This document shows, piece by piece, positions 49,801 through 61,306 of a DNA stretch of 64,000 bases (position 1 is the stretch's first letter; the number at the start of each line of letters is the position of its first letter). The translations under genes and the position numbers were made by a program. Source of the DNA: Sanderia malayensis (Eukaryota > Cnidaria > Scyphozoa > Semaeostomeae > Pelagiidae); assembly GCA_013076295.1 (NCBI GenBank), contig RQOL01000660.1, forward strand, positions 1,488,001 through 1,552,000, given 5' to 3'. The notes below the pieces were generated by a model. It was not told the DNA's origin. It did no database searches and saw only the letters and a program-made list of their open reading frames with translations.

Positions 49801-51982
49801 CAAATTCAATTATTCTGCAAACTGATTTACATCTGGAATTTCCATTGAATTTCATTGATGACAGCAGAAAGGTAAGGTAGTTACACTCATCAAAAATTGC
49901 GCAGTCGCTCCCACTTTTGAGTTTGGTCTGCTTTATGCATACGTCGTATCGTTGTATTGTTGTATTGTGTAATTCGAACTCTATCTGATTCCAACGAAAT
50001 TCTCTGTCCCTTCAAGGATCACTAATGAACCAATTCTTATGAAACAAACCTCTATAATTTGAACTTTTTGTAATTCGAGCATTTTCACGCTTCCCCAGGG
50101 TGTTCGAATTCGACAGAGTTGACTCTACCTACAATAGTGGACAGAAGCTTTTGAGACACTATCAATCCGTAAAATCCTTTCTTTGAAGGTTTTCAACCAA
50201 TCAACCATTCCATTCCACCTAAAACGATGTTGTTCTCTCAGTCAGACTCTTACTATTGCACAAAATTGTCTTGGGGGAGGGAAGGGAAACAACATTGGGA
50301 GGGAAGGAAAACAACATTGTTTTGGGGGAGGTGGGGGAGGGAAGATGCGGGAAAATTATTGTTACTATTACTATTACTATTACTATTACTATTACTATTA
50401 CTATTACTATTACTCAGTGGCGTAGCTATAGGGGGGCAGGGGGGGGCAGCTGCCCCCCCACCAAACGTTTCCAGCTGCTTGTCGGAAAATTTGTCGGAAA
50501 ATTTACACCGCAAATTTTACGTTTGTCGGAATTTGTCCGGGTTTCGCTCCTTCGCCGCCAAATCGCAGCTACGCCAGTGCTATTACTATTACTATTACTA
50601 TTACTATTACTATTATTATTACTGCGATGGAGTTACTTTATCAAAATAGAATTAAGGTTTCAACAATACGAGTACTACAACAGAATGAAGAAAGAAGGCA
50701 AGCCCTGACCTAATATACAGAAAATAGTAAATGTGGGGGTGACAGTACAAAGACAGGGGTAACCTATCCTACATTACGATTACTGTTGATGACGTCTTGA
50801 TAGCTCTCGATTAAATACTCGACCCCTTGATCAAACTCCCTCCTTCTCATTCAACGACTGAAATAATTGTAGTTCTTTGTGTTTTTAGCATTGCGTTCAA
50901 GGTGCCATGGGTTATACCCCACTACTTATGAGGCTTGCGTGTGGAAGGTTTCAGCATAAGCCAGCAGGATTCTGGGAAGCTTTTGGCTATGGAATATTTG
51001 GACTTTACAAAAGTGATTGGGACAGTTTTGAAGGTAAGAATTATTTCGTTTTCACTACATCGCTAGTTTCAATCACAAGCAGTTTTGTTCTCATTCTGTC
51101 TTGCGCTTTCTTACTTTGAAAAAACTTGCAATAGCTATATTAAGAGGCTTTTATTTGAAAAGGTAAAAGACAATTGAATGTAGATATATGTATAATAAAA
51201 GAATAGAAGTTTATCTTGTCATGAACAGGAGTGTTTACGAGTTACCAAATTTTACTCGCATATAAACTGTCACAAAATCGTCCTTTCGTTGACCTAACTT
51301 CTGACTTCCCGTCAGATCAGATTGTGAACTCAAATAGATTATACAGTCAACTCTACTCTGTCTAATTCGAACACCCTGGGGAAGCGTGGAACTGTTCGAA
51401 TTATAGATCTTTGTTTTATAAGAGTTGGTTCATTAGTGATCCTTGAAGGGGCAGAGAATTTCGTTCAAATTAGGTAGAGTTCGAATTACACGAGCTCGAA
51501 CTATGCAGATTTGACTGTATACTTCAATGACCGCACGAGACTGTATTAGTTATATCGTGCGTTTCCATTCCATGACATGATAAACTTCTGATCTCATTAG
51601 GGCAATAACTGAACAGAAAAACACAAACTTATTCACGATTAAATGTTTATTAGACCCTACTAATGTTGTCTCACGTTTATCAGCAACGATTTAGCATTGT
51701 CATATCTTTCGTGTATACCTTTGTATTTATGTTTATGTTTTAGATATATATCTTATTTTCATGTTTCTTATCTATCTTACGTGTCTTACGTATCTAATCT
51801 TTTTACGGTATTTCTCATTCACAGGAATGAATGTGGAGAAGTTCAGAAATGCGTGGGGTGGCGAAGACTGGGACTTTGCTGAGCGTGTCATAAAAGCCGG
51901 ACTGGAAATTGAACGACTCAGAGTTCCATATCTTTTTCATTACTTCCACACGAAAAAGGGGATGTGGGACGGAAAGGCATGA
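46887..51982 (+). CDS. PA14-containing beta-1,4-N-acetylgalactosaminyltransferase, B4GALNT3/4-like
   Basis: Golgi type II glycosyltransferase that would add N-acetylgalactosamine to glycans. Six exons join in phase to 680 aa: 46887-48109, 48456-48670, 49034-49194, 49731-49871, 50889-51033 and 51825-51982. A membrane anchor lies at residues 27-46. A PA14 region spans about 70-240 (GVYFGARFFGFIHV, FAISSDDSSEFWLS, YYFEVLWKQ). A C-terminal CHGN/GT7-type catalytic domain carries DFD (512-514), the B4GALNT3/4-like metal-site motif DLHLEFP (565-571) and WGGEDWDFAERVIKAGLEI followed by LFHYFH. Single-exon coding of the whole stem plus PA14 region is notable. AATAAA at 52034 is a likely poly(A) signal. 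Introns carry two MITE families. Acceptor specificity is not readable from sequence. Confidence 0.9.
49371..49641. mobile_element. MITE, 'AATAAGCGCCC' family, copy 3
   Basis: Ends CCGTAAATCCTCGAATAAGC and GCTTATTCGAGGATTTAAGG are inverted repeats flanked by TA. 271 bp, in intron 3 of the B4GALNT-like gene. A GGATCC-rich palindromic segment (49258-49370) lies directly upstream. Confidence 0.8.
49968..50126. mobile_element. MITE, 'AATTCGAAC' family, copy 4 (left end lost)
   Basis: Matches the family from GTGTAATTCGAACTCTATCT to AGAGTTGACTCTAC but lacks the CAGTC start. In intron 4 of the B4GALNT-like gene. Confidence 0.7.
50357..50623. repeat. (TTACTA)n microsatellite split by a hAT MITE
   Basis: About nine TTACTA hexamers at 50357-50414 and seven more at 50580-50623 with one continuous register, separated by the MITE at 50415-50579. 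The open frames across it are repeat artefacts. Confidence 0.9.
50415..50579. mobile_element. hAT-type MITE 'CAGTGGCGTAGC', copy 1
   Basis: 165 bp, TIR CAGTGGCGTAGCTA / AGCTACGCCAGTG, with a G-run/C-run hairpin GGCAGCTGCC at the left. The flanks are CTATTACT on both sides, an 8-bp duplication that cannot be told from the hexamer microsatellite it sits in. The same family, inverted, is at 52284. Confidence 0.88.
51344..51517. mobile_element. MITE, 'AATTCGAAC' family, copy 5
   Basis: 174 bp, starts CAGTCAACTCTACTCTGTCT, ends CAGATTTGACTG, TA on both sides. A short internal deletion removes the TACAAAAAGTTC segment found in other copies. In intron 5 of the B4GALNT-like gene. Confidence 0.8.
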
Positions 51983-54003
51983 ACTTCAACCATTCCAAGT
52001 GAGTAACAAATTTGATTAAATTCTTCTGAAAATAATAAAATTAATTAATTAATGCATGTAGAGAGCTGAATAATAATATATAAATATGTATAGTCATAAT
52101 TCACTGCTTACGTGAGAATTTTTATAAGAATGATCCTTGCACGAGGGTTAAGTTCAGTGTTAAATTTAACCCCGCGATTGTTCCATTATAACTGCCAAAG
52201 GGTTACGGGACATGCGCAAAGATACAAGAAGGAACTAGGAAGCTTTGAGTTAATTGTATCCTTTGTACAGAGAGGAGTTCCATCACTGGCGTAGCTGCGA
52301 TTTGGCGGCGAAGGAGCGAAGCCCGGACAAATTTCGACAAACGTAAAATTTGCGTTGTAAATTTTCCGACAAGCAGCTGGAAACGTTTGGTGGGGGGGGG
52401 GGCAGCTGCCCCCTGCCCCCCCTATAGCTACGCCACTGAGTTCCATGCTCCTATCTATACACGATCCTCCTTCGCAGTTATTGCAAAGCTTATGCTTCAA
52501 GCTGTTGTTGCGTCCAATCTGAAGGAAACAATATTGACTTAATGCATAAAAACCTTCAAATCCATATATTGATGTCTTTATCAATATGAAATCTAATCTG
52601 ATCACATGAACGAAATTCACGTAAAAACGGAATATAAATTTGTGAAAAATCCTATAAAATCTAACAACATATAACAAATAACAAAGTTGTTAACGAAATC
52701 TTTAAACAAATAATTAGTTAACTGATAATCACTATAAATGAATTTAAACCTGGCTTTAAAATTGCAGATTATCTCACATAGCAATGTAGCATAGTAAGAT
52801 ATGATATTTTTTCAACATTTATTAAATTTACTGTGTAAAACAGTAAAATTTAGAGTCCAAACATAGTTCAGTTGAGATGAAGGCTCAAGAAATGATTGAT
52901 TGTTTTGACATGAGGCATTCCTTTTATGACCATTTGGCGATCAACAAGTTCCTGTCCAGTTGTAATGGATGAAATTTGCGATGTACCAGAATTGACATTA
53001 TGTTGTCTTGTGTTCTGAATTATTTGATGAGGCCTGTTGGTTTGTTCGTAAAGTGGTTGCTTCATTTTCAACTTTGAAACTCCAGAACTGACAATATTTT
53101 GTTACTATAACCCAAGAACTGAAAATATACAGGAAATGGCCTAATGTTAAAGCTCTGTTTTTATTACATGATTAGAGCAAATAACTTTTGAAACTTACCA
53201 ATTAACTTTTCGTCAAATAGAGTTTTGAAAAACACTGCTTATTTCTGTTTTATTTTGCAATTGTCTGCAGACCAAATTCTTTACACTTGAAATTGCAATG
53301 TTTTGATCAATGTCTGAGGTGCAAATCTGAACGTCATTTATCGTAAGTAAACAAAGGAACAAAAACAACAGGAAAAGACTTGCACGCAGTTAATGGTAAA
53401 ATGCGGACCGCATAAAACTGCTTCCATGTTGATTGATTTCAAACTTAGAGTTTCGATGTTGAGCTTTGAAGCATTGAGGCTTGAATAGTTGAAATATATG
53501 AAGCTAAAATTGCCATATCAAATATTCTCAAAATACTCAAATGCCTTTACGTTAAATTTGATGTTGAAAAAGAAAGGTGCTGTAATGAGTCGGGTGCTGA
53601 GCTGGTCCGTGTTTTTGTCCAAACAATGTCGTGTGCCCAATCACGTGGACTTACATCAGGATATTTCAAAACAACTGGAGAAGCACGTGCCAATGAAACG
53701 TTGCTGGTTTGCTTGCGGTTTGATTGGGTTTGATAATCTTTTCCCACTCTCCCACAGAATTGGAAGGAGATAGTTATTCTTTGCATAGTATTGTTTGAAG
53801 TACAAAGTTCAACAACAGCCCTTATATTAATTAGCGCCCTCCCTTCTCTCTCACTTCAATGTTAATTGTCATTGTGAAGATTGTAAAGGTGATAAAGATA
53901 ACAAGTGAACAAGTAATTATTTCCCACTCGTTCCCAGTCCCTGACTACGGATCCCCATGAGATAGACCCCAGACCCCCAGAATCATCCTCTGACCTTCAT
54001 CAC
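51983..54003. other. 3' flank of the B4GALNT-like gene up to the transposon nest
   Basis: AT-rich, with the hAT MITE at 52284-52438 and a MITE-like scrap (TTAGCGCCCTCCC) near 53833. A segment at about 53480-53770 stays open on both strands without a recognisable domain. The last ~100 bp before the nest (53910-54003) are CCC/GACC-rich and may belong to the element that the nest interrupted. Confidence 0.45.
52284..52438. mobile_element. hAT-type MITE 'CAGTGGCGTAGC', copy 2 (inverted)
   Basis: 155 bp, ends CACTGGCGTAGC and GCTACGCCACTG, with a perfect 8-bp duplication AGTTCCAT (52276-52283 and 52439-52446). It is about 85-90% like the reverse complement of the copy at 50415. The terminal CA/TG pair differs from the CAG start of copy 1. 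Confidence 0.9.
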
Positions 54004-54179
54004 CCAGGCATCTAGCCTGATTCACAGACCACTAAAGAGAAATAGTGGTCTGTTAAATATTGCTCAATTTCTTGTCCAGAAACAGGGAAACCAGGCGACG
54101 AGTTTCTTTGCATAATTATTGTTTGAAAACGAGATCAGGTAAAATATTACCTTTTGCTTTCTCCGGCCAAAAGAACAAG

Positions 54180-56565
54180 ATGGCTTCCGCCGCAACTACT
54201 GCACTATCTTTCCAACGGCTTGATCACAGCAAATTTGAAGAGGCGTTAAGAATTGTTTGTGCTTTTTTTGGCGTGGATAGTTTGCTGCCGGACCAAGTTA
54301 CAGCACTGAGGGCATTCTTTTCTGGTAATGACATTTATTTCAGCGCACCAACTGGATTTGGAAAATCTCTAATTTTCCAGTGCATGCCAATGATTGCCGA
54401 CATTTTGAATGAAAATTTGATTGGAACATGCAAAGCTTTGGTGATTTGTCCATTAAAAGCCTTGATGCTTGACCAGGTGGAAAAGATGAAGGAAACAGCC
54501 GTTACAGCTGCAGCTATATATGATGGGCAGGATGAACAAGTACTACAGGAAATTGAAAATGGGGATTACTCTCTTGTTTTTGCTTCTCCTGAAAGTGTTC
54601 TTGCAACAGATAGATGGCGAAAGCTGCTAACCAGCACCACCTACTTTCAGAAGAACTGTCGAATTTTGGTGATTGATGAAGCACATTGCATTGTTCACTG
54701 GTAAGTTTTTAACTTGCAGCACAAAAGATAAATGAATTTGTTTAAAATATAAGTGTGTTTATTTTTACATGGGGAAGTAGCTCCCTTCTATTGAGTTTGA
54801 AAACAGTCACAAAAACTTCTTTCTAGATTCATTTCATTCTTTAAAATCAAGTTAAAATATATACAACAATAAAAAAACTCTAAAATGTCACAAACAGTCA
54901 CAAAAATGCAGCTTAAAGTTTTATCAAAAGAACATTTATTTTGCATATCTTTCTGTTTGAAGTGAAGGCTTTTATACCTACACATTCAGCTGCTTATAAG
55001 CTTGCACTGCAATGAAACACATTGCCATTGCATACAGTATATAAGTTTACAAATACATGTGCTTGTAATGTACATATTTGAGGAAAAAATTTGTTTGAGT
55101 TTTTGTTTGAGTGTAGAGCACAATTTGCAAACTTATAGGTCTCACCTTTGTATGCACCCATTTCATTTTTAGGGGTGCATCTGATAGTGGAACAAGTGAG
55201 GTTCCATTCAGGAAATGGTATGGACACTTGTTGGAATTGAAGGCCTTGCTTCATGAACCAAGATTAGCTATTTTCACAGCAACAGCTTCAAAGACAACAA
55301 AGAGAAGAATATTCGAACTACTGCATATCAGCTATTTAAATACTGCTCTTTTTGAGAAGAATCCAAACAAAGACAATATTCGGTATGCTGTGCAATATAT
55401 CAGTAATAAATTGACACTAACTGAAATTTTCAGTGAGATTATTGCAAACACTAAAAAATATGGAAAAGATACAGAAGGAACACTTATATTTTGCAACACA
55501 AGAAAACAATGCAGCTTAATATTTCGTTCATTTTGTCTGTCGCTTGGAAATTCCATTTTTGATGGAAACAGCAATCCTAAGAACAGGATGGTGGAAATGT
55601 TTCATGCGGGTAGTCCTGAAACAGTGAAAGACCACATTCGGAAAACTGTAACGTCACCTGATGGTCATATCAGGGTTTTGATTTGCACAATTGCATTTGG
55701 AATGGGGATAGATTGTAAATATATGACAAGAGTTGTGCATTTTGGGGGCTCCCGGTGCATGGAAACATATTTACAGGAATGTGGAAGGGCTGGTAGAAAT
55801 GGTTTGCTGAGTACATGCTACCTTCTGCACAATGGAATACTGTTAAGGCATTCTGGTGAAGATATAAAGAATTACGTCACTTCATCAGAATGTAGAAGAA
55901 AAGAAATTAGTTCCATTTTTCCTTGCAGCAATCCAACTGCAATTCTTCCAAAAGGCTGCTTATGTTGTGACATATGTGCAGAAAGTTGCAATTGTGGTAA
56001 ACAAAGTTGCAAATTTGGATTAACATTTTCAACTTTATCAGTGCCTTCATATATACCAGCAAGGTCAAGGAAAGTTGAACCATGCCACAAAAAGAGTCTT
56101 TATGCAAAGTTGGAGTCATATTCGCAGTGCCTTTTACCTGAAAATTTAGACAAATGTACTCCTGTTTCCTATGGAAACATTCTTTTAGAGTTTGGCAACA
56201 CTCAAATACAACAGGTTTTAGAAAACTGTGACAGGATTTTTAGTTTTGAAGATGTGAAATCACTGGTGGAAATTTGGAGAGATGTGCATGCAAACAACAT
56301 TTTAATTGCTGTGTATGAAACATTCAACGATTTTATCCTTGAATCTTCTGACCTTGTGCTGTTTGATGCAGATTCCGAGGACGAGATTGACAGTGAGTGG
56401 ATTTACATCAGGGATGATTCTTTACCAACAAACTATAATGTAACATCTTACTTACAAAACACTTGTCACTCAAGTGATATGTCAATTGATGCAACAGAGG
56501 ACACATTAGACACAAGTGCAGAGATTGAACAAATGATGCCAAATTTGTCAGTGTCACAAAACTAA
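54180..56565 (+). CDS. Transposon-encoded RecQ-type DEAH helicase
   Basis: Two exons, 54180-54700 and 55173-56565, join in phase to 637 aa. Start chosen at ATG 54180 (AAGATGGCT); the frame is open upstream but enters the TIR. RecQ/SF2 motifs in order: LLPDQVTALRAFFSG (motif 0), Walker A APTGFGKS (56-63), VICPLKALMLDQ (Ia), DEAH (166-169) within VIDEAHCIVHWG, FTATAS (III, about 208-213), LIFCNTRKQC (IV), LICTIAFGMGID (V) and QECGRAGRNG (VI, 375-384). A cysteine cluster CLCCDICAESCNCGKQSC (436-453) follows, in place of the RecQ zinc-binding domain; no HRDC domain is visible. A cellular RecQ would have an HDFRPEY-like aromatic-rich loop after the DEAH box; here it is replaced. The role is probably unwinding or strand processing during transposition. 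Confidence 0.9.
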
Positions 56566-56800
56566 ATATGGTGCATTCTTGATAAATTCTTTTTCAAAAT
56601 TAACACCCAGCAAGTGCCAAAAAAATTATGTTATGAACTCCACTCTTGCCAGTAAACTGCTAGTGGGTGACATTTTGTTGTTTTGGAATGTTGTTAAATG
56701 GTTAAATATGTCAGGCCTTTTCGTTTGACGAAGAAGGATTTTGACAATTTTAAGGCATCAATTATTCATCTAGTTTTCTCATTTTAATGTACAGAAGTTT

Positions 56801-59800
56801 CTAACGAGCAACTTTTTTAAGCAGTACCAGCCTTTTGTGTTCATTTATCCATTTAAACAATGACTGTATATCAAGATTCTCTATAAGGCTGGATTGAATA
56901 TTAGAAAAGCTTGTTAACCTTCTTCCTGGTATTTCTTTTAGAGCGTTTTTATCTTTCAACTGTTTCACAATTTTGTGAACATCCTTTTCATCTCCTTTTT
57001 TAATATGTCTGCCAGACTTTCTTATTAACTTGCATTCATTATCCCACCCTTCTATTAATGCCTTGTTAACAACAAGAGCTTTGCAGTAACGATCAAGGAT
57101 CTTTGTGTTTGCCACATTTGGACCAAGCATGCGAAAAATATTTTTGAGCATACGATTGACATGTTCCAGTGCAAGATCTTGGGGAATATTTCCACCTACA
57201 CCATTGTGACTTTTGAAAAATCTGTTCCATTTCAAATTGAAGGCACTCCTTTGAGAAAGCATACAGGAATATTGACTGAGAATGTAAAAGCCTTCCAAAG
57301 CATACTTTCTACTACTGGCTCCATCAGCCTTCAAGTACAACAGCATGAACTTCCAAGATTGTATAACACGGTTTCCATCACCCATACTGATGGCATCAAA
57401 GAAATTATAAATCAGCATGCTGATCTCCATTAGTGATAGCTGATAGTTAAAAAGCTCATCTGGTTTCTTTTCTTTCTTTGCCACTGTTTCCATGAAAAGG
57501 CCATGAGTAGCTTCATGATCGATACGGCTTTTGCCATCAAATTTAAATACTCTTAAACAATCTGGATGTCTACATTTGTATTTGCCATCTTGTGTCATTG
57601 TTCTTTCTCGTTCATTTGCAGATTTTGTTTTCTTGAGTAAGAGCTCCATTTTATCTCGGTGCAAAATATACTTGTCTACAACTCTTGAGGACACATCATA
57701 AAGAAAAGATTTTTTCTGGTGTGCCAACTTTACTGCAAGATCTGCAGAAGGTGGAGAATCAATGCTTTCCAATTGCAACTCCTCCATAAATGCAGCAATT
57801 ACCCTGCTCTTTAATTCTATGAGTAAAAACTCCTTACTGGCACTGGTTCTTGATTTGACCTCTGCTCCTACATTCCGCCTGTTTATTAGTGCAGCATCAT
57901 TGAACATAGTGCAGGGATCTTTTGCTGATTTGCCTGAGTAAAAATTGTCAAATACAACCTGGAAATATGAAATAAAAAATTAAGGACTGGGTCCTTTGCA
58001 ATAAAAAACTGTAGAATCAAAGGAAATATTGTCCATTTCATCTTGTTCATGGAACCATTTGAACAATCGACAACCATTAGGACAAGGGATATCTACAGAA
58101 CTGTGGTATTGTTGGGAAATATGTACTGTAGCAATATGCGAATTGGTTACAACTTGCAACAAATTGACACTGTATGGTTGAAGCATATACTAAATTTTTA
58201 TCCATACCTGCATAAACTTGATCCCTGCATGGAAATCACCAGCTTCAAAGTGCATACCCTCTAACCTGTCTTCTGGCATATAACCATTGGACACTTGCAA
58301 TAAACAATTTACTGCTCGTTCAACTGATAGCTGATCTCCCACACAGCCTTGCTCTCCATAAACTCTTTCCTCACCACTATCAGCAAATGGGACATACTTC
58401 TGGATGCTTTTAAGTACCCTCAAAATTCCATCTGAAGTATTCTCATCTGCATAGATGATACCATGAAAAGTCTGTGATAAAATGGGAAGTTATTGTGTAA
58501 TAAAGTTTATTAACAGATGATTGTGAGCTAAAACATAGAACTTTTATTCTTCTCATACTGTAGACCAGAGCAAGTATATATCCTGATTTGTTCCAAGCAA
58601 AGTCAAAATCAATTCAGATACTGTAGATTGGATCAATATAAACTTCCACTAAATCTTCGAACCCTGCATGTAATTGTCTTCAAAATCCAGATTGAAAAGT
58701 TGTAATTTAATGCATAAATTACTTGTTGTTGTGCAAATTTTAAAACTTACTGTGTTGGTTGCATTGGAAGTCTCTGCTATATATGGATGGTTGATGTATC
58801 TTGGTGCAGTTTCCTTCAAAGGTTGCAAACAAGGGATGTAGTCAACTGCTATCTTTGATGCATGATGGATATAATTGCTTCTTTGCTTTAGGTGCTCACA
58901 TCTGTTTGGTACAAAGGTTCCGTTTTCTAAGGACAGAAAGTCTCCCTGAGATTGCAGCTCTTGCAAATGACAACCTTTTTGGAAAAAAGAAATTAACTTT
59001 TTTTTAATGGTCCACTCCTATTACCAGCAAATATTGTTAATATTTTTTTACCACCAATCACTTATTGTATTACTACCAATCACCACCCCCCCCCCAATTT
59101 CATTGTATGTTTAAAGTCAAAACAAAACAAAATTTTAACTGCCCCAAAATAACTGTAACTTAAATTACAATTTTTACTAACCCTCACCGTATTAACCATA
59201 TGGTATTTACCTTTTACTCTATTTTCTATTGACATAAATGATGTCCAGTGAACAAGGCTGTTTTGGTGTTCCTCTGTCATATGATGAACTCTCTGCTCAA
59301 AATCTACATTATCGAAAACCATCTTTCTTCCTAAATCTACTTTGCATTCCAGTGGTATTGGTTGATCCCTAATCGATGTTGTTTTCTTTGCCAGTGCAAT
59401 TTTGTCCATCCTTTTGCATTCTGTCTCAACACTAGTCATAACCTTCTCATCAAAGTTCTTGCCAAACTCATCTAGCTTTTTGTGAATGAACGGAATTGAT
59501 GCTGTTATTCTTGTTGCTTGTAATCTTCTTATTGCAGCCTGCCAACATAAATAAAAATAAAGGAGCCATTCCAATAATACCACACCAATTTTTCAAAGAT
59601 GTTTTCTAAAATGGTGATATATACAGTAGATATTTTGAATCAGTATATATATATATAATTTGTTAAGAATGAAGAATTACTGAATTGATTACTTTAGATC
59701 CAAAAATGAGGTCAGTTATTTCAGTGGCCATTTTGATTTCTTGTAGACAAGAAATCAAATAGCTTGTTTCTCCAAAATTTTAACAAACTGTAATAATAAT

Positions 59801-60772
59801 AATAATAATAAAGTTGCAACAACTTACTGAAATTCCACTGTGCTTCAGTATGATGGAAATGATCAATTGAACAGCAGTCATGTGATGGGATCTATTTTTT
59901 AAGCAGATAGCAGCTGACATGCAAATGGTAGGAAGCTGAAACAATTCTTTTTGTTGTCCTTGTTTTCCCTTCGAAGCTGTCTGTAAAACGGCGTGAAACA
60001 ATGGGGCTCTCATACTCAGTTCCTCTCCAAAGTCTCTAAATTTAAACTTCAAGATTTCTTCTTTTGTGGTCTTTCTTAATATACTTGGATTGCTCCTTGA
60101 GCAAAGATCAGCACATTCATGGTGAATTGACTTCAGCATTTCTTTACAGATACATTCTTGAAGACCTGGAGCATTCCATGCTGCATGTGCTATTTGTTTT
60201 AGCGTACCTCTTACCAACATTTTCCCCAGTGAACATAACTTGGTTGGCAGCTGTTTTTCCCGAGCTCCACTGTGCCATTCTGCTCGTACAAAAACCCTTG
60301 TTTCTTCATTTACATCTTTTAGTTGTATCACCTTCGTAACAGGGAGAGGATCAGTTTGAGATTCTTGATCTCTTTTGAAAATACAGCTGGTGGTCTGACA
60401 TGTCTTATCCTGTTTGATTGGTTTGACAGACATAATTTGCTGATTTGTTTCTGGTACCCATCTCTTTGAAGGACTTTTAATTTTCAAAGTAATACCTCTT
60501 TGGTGGCATCTGCTTCTGTAGTCAGAAAATAAATTACTTTCCAGCTCCTCCAAGTTGTGCTTCAAATTATTTCTCTTCTTTAAAAGGCCTAAGCATTTCC
60601 TACAAATGTACTTTGAAATCTCAGTTCGAACAACAAACGGCAAACTTTGTAACTGCTGACACACATTGAAATCACCTCTGCCAACAACAAGGTTTCGTTC
60701 ATTCAATTTGTTTAATGACGAGAAACAAAATACGCAGCTTGGAGGTGGAGTTTGCTCCATCCTTATGCGCAT
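56801..60772 (-). CDS. DDE-type transposase of the Academ-like element
   Basis: Five exons, 60772-59828, 59538-59211, 58974-58751, 58471-58208 and 57958-56801, join in phase to 972 aa. The N-terminus has paired cysteines CVFC (13-16) and CRKC (57-60), a likely zinc finger for DNA binding. Proposed catalytic residues: Asp391 in VFDNVDF, followed by EEHQNSLVHW; Asp545 in VGDQLSVERAV; Glu852 in DLALEHVNRML. A C2H2-like finger, C716-x4-C721-x13-H735-x3-H739, is inserted between the last two. The 'DN-D ... GDQ ... LxxEHxN' order is that of the Academ/KDZ/DUF6589-type transposases common in cnidarians and fungi. The start codon lies 44 bp inside the right TIR. I saw no frameshift or stop. It could be named otherwise (KDZ-related); the DDE assignment is inference from motif order. 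Confidence 0.82.
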
Positions 60773-60853
60773 AAATTTCCACCAAAATTGAGGATTTTTG
60801 ATATTGTAAACGAGGCTCTGGACAAGAAATTGAGCAATATTTAACAGACCACT

Positions 60854-61306
60854 ATACGCTCTTTAACCGGAAATGAATTTTCATTGGCTAACGCGATTTT
60901 TCTTAGCGACGTGGTAGCAACGGATCTGGCCATGGATCTTCACAGTGAAAAGCCTATGGAGTTGCGCCCAACTCATGTTTTAAAAGTGGGTTTTATCGCG
61001 TTATTTTGGCAAAAATTGAAAAAAAATATGATTTTCTTGCGGGTTCGTATATGATATTTCGAATTTGTCAAGTTTTTTTGTCTATTTTTGTTTCTCGGCT
61101 GTATTTTGCGGGTGTGTCAAAATGTGCCCTATATATACAAAATTTAGGCCCGTCCGCTAGTCAATTGGTCAGTAACTCAATTTTGGGGTTATGTTTCATT
61201 TCGATTGAGCAAATTATAAATTGTAGAAAACACTAATCATAAATAATAATCATTTTGAGGGAAATGGTGCGGGTTTGTGCTGTCTTGGTTAATTTTCAAA
61301 CGCCCC
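60854..61306. repeat. Left TIR of the outer element (displaced part)
   Basis: Continues the 31-32 bp at 54013-54043 and is the inverted complement of about 62040-62467, with a few percent substitutions and small indels. It contains GATCTGGCCATGGATCTTCA and GGGTTTTATCGCGTTATTTT. Confidence 0.85.

Larger units (their letters stand above)
54044..60853. mobile_element. Inner 6.8-kb transposon with helicase and transposase, AcademH-like
   Basis: 37-bp TIRs beginning AGTGGTCTGTTAAATATTGC (54044-54080 and inverted at 60817-60853), identical by eye. The repeated target is AT, or ATA if the first base is left out. The insertion point is certain because the outer element's right TIR shows the empty site (AGAGAAATACGCTC). 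It carries two convergent genes reaching almost to both TIRs: helicase (54180-56565, plus) and transposase (56801-60772, minus), with stop codons only about 235 bp apart. A DDE transposase together with a superfamily-2 helicase matches the Academ superfamily, AcademH lineage, as I recall it. Both frames are intact and TIRs are undamaged, so it may be recent and active. Confidence 0.85.

Noticed and set aside
50183..50708. Several overlapping frames rich in Tyr, Leu, Thr or Asn-Ser
   Set aside because: They are translations of the TTACTA microsatellite and the hAT MITE inside it.
54060..54179. Earlier start for the helicase frame
   Set aside because: The upstream part overlaps the 37-bp TIR and has no helicase similarity; ATG 54180 in a good context is more likely.
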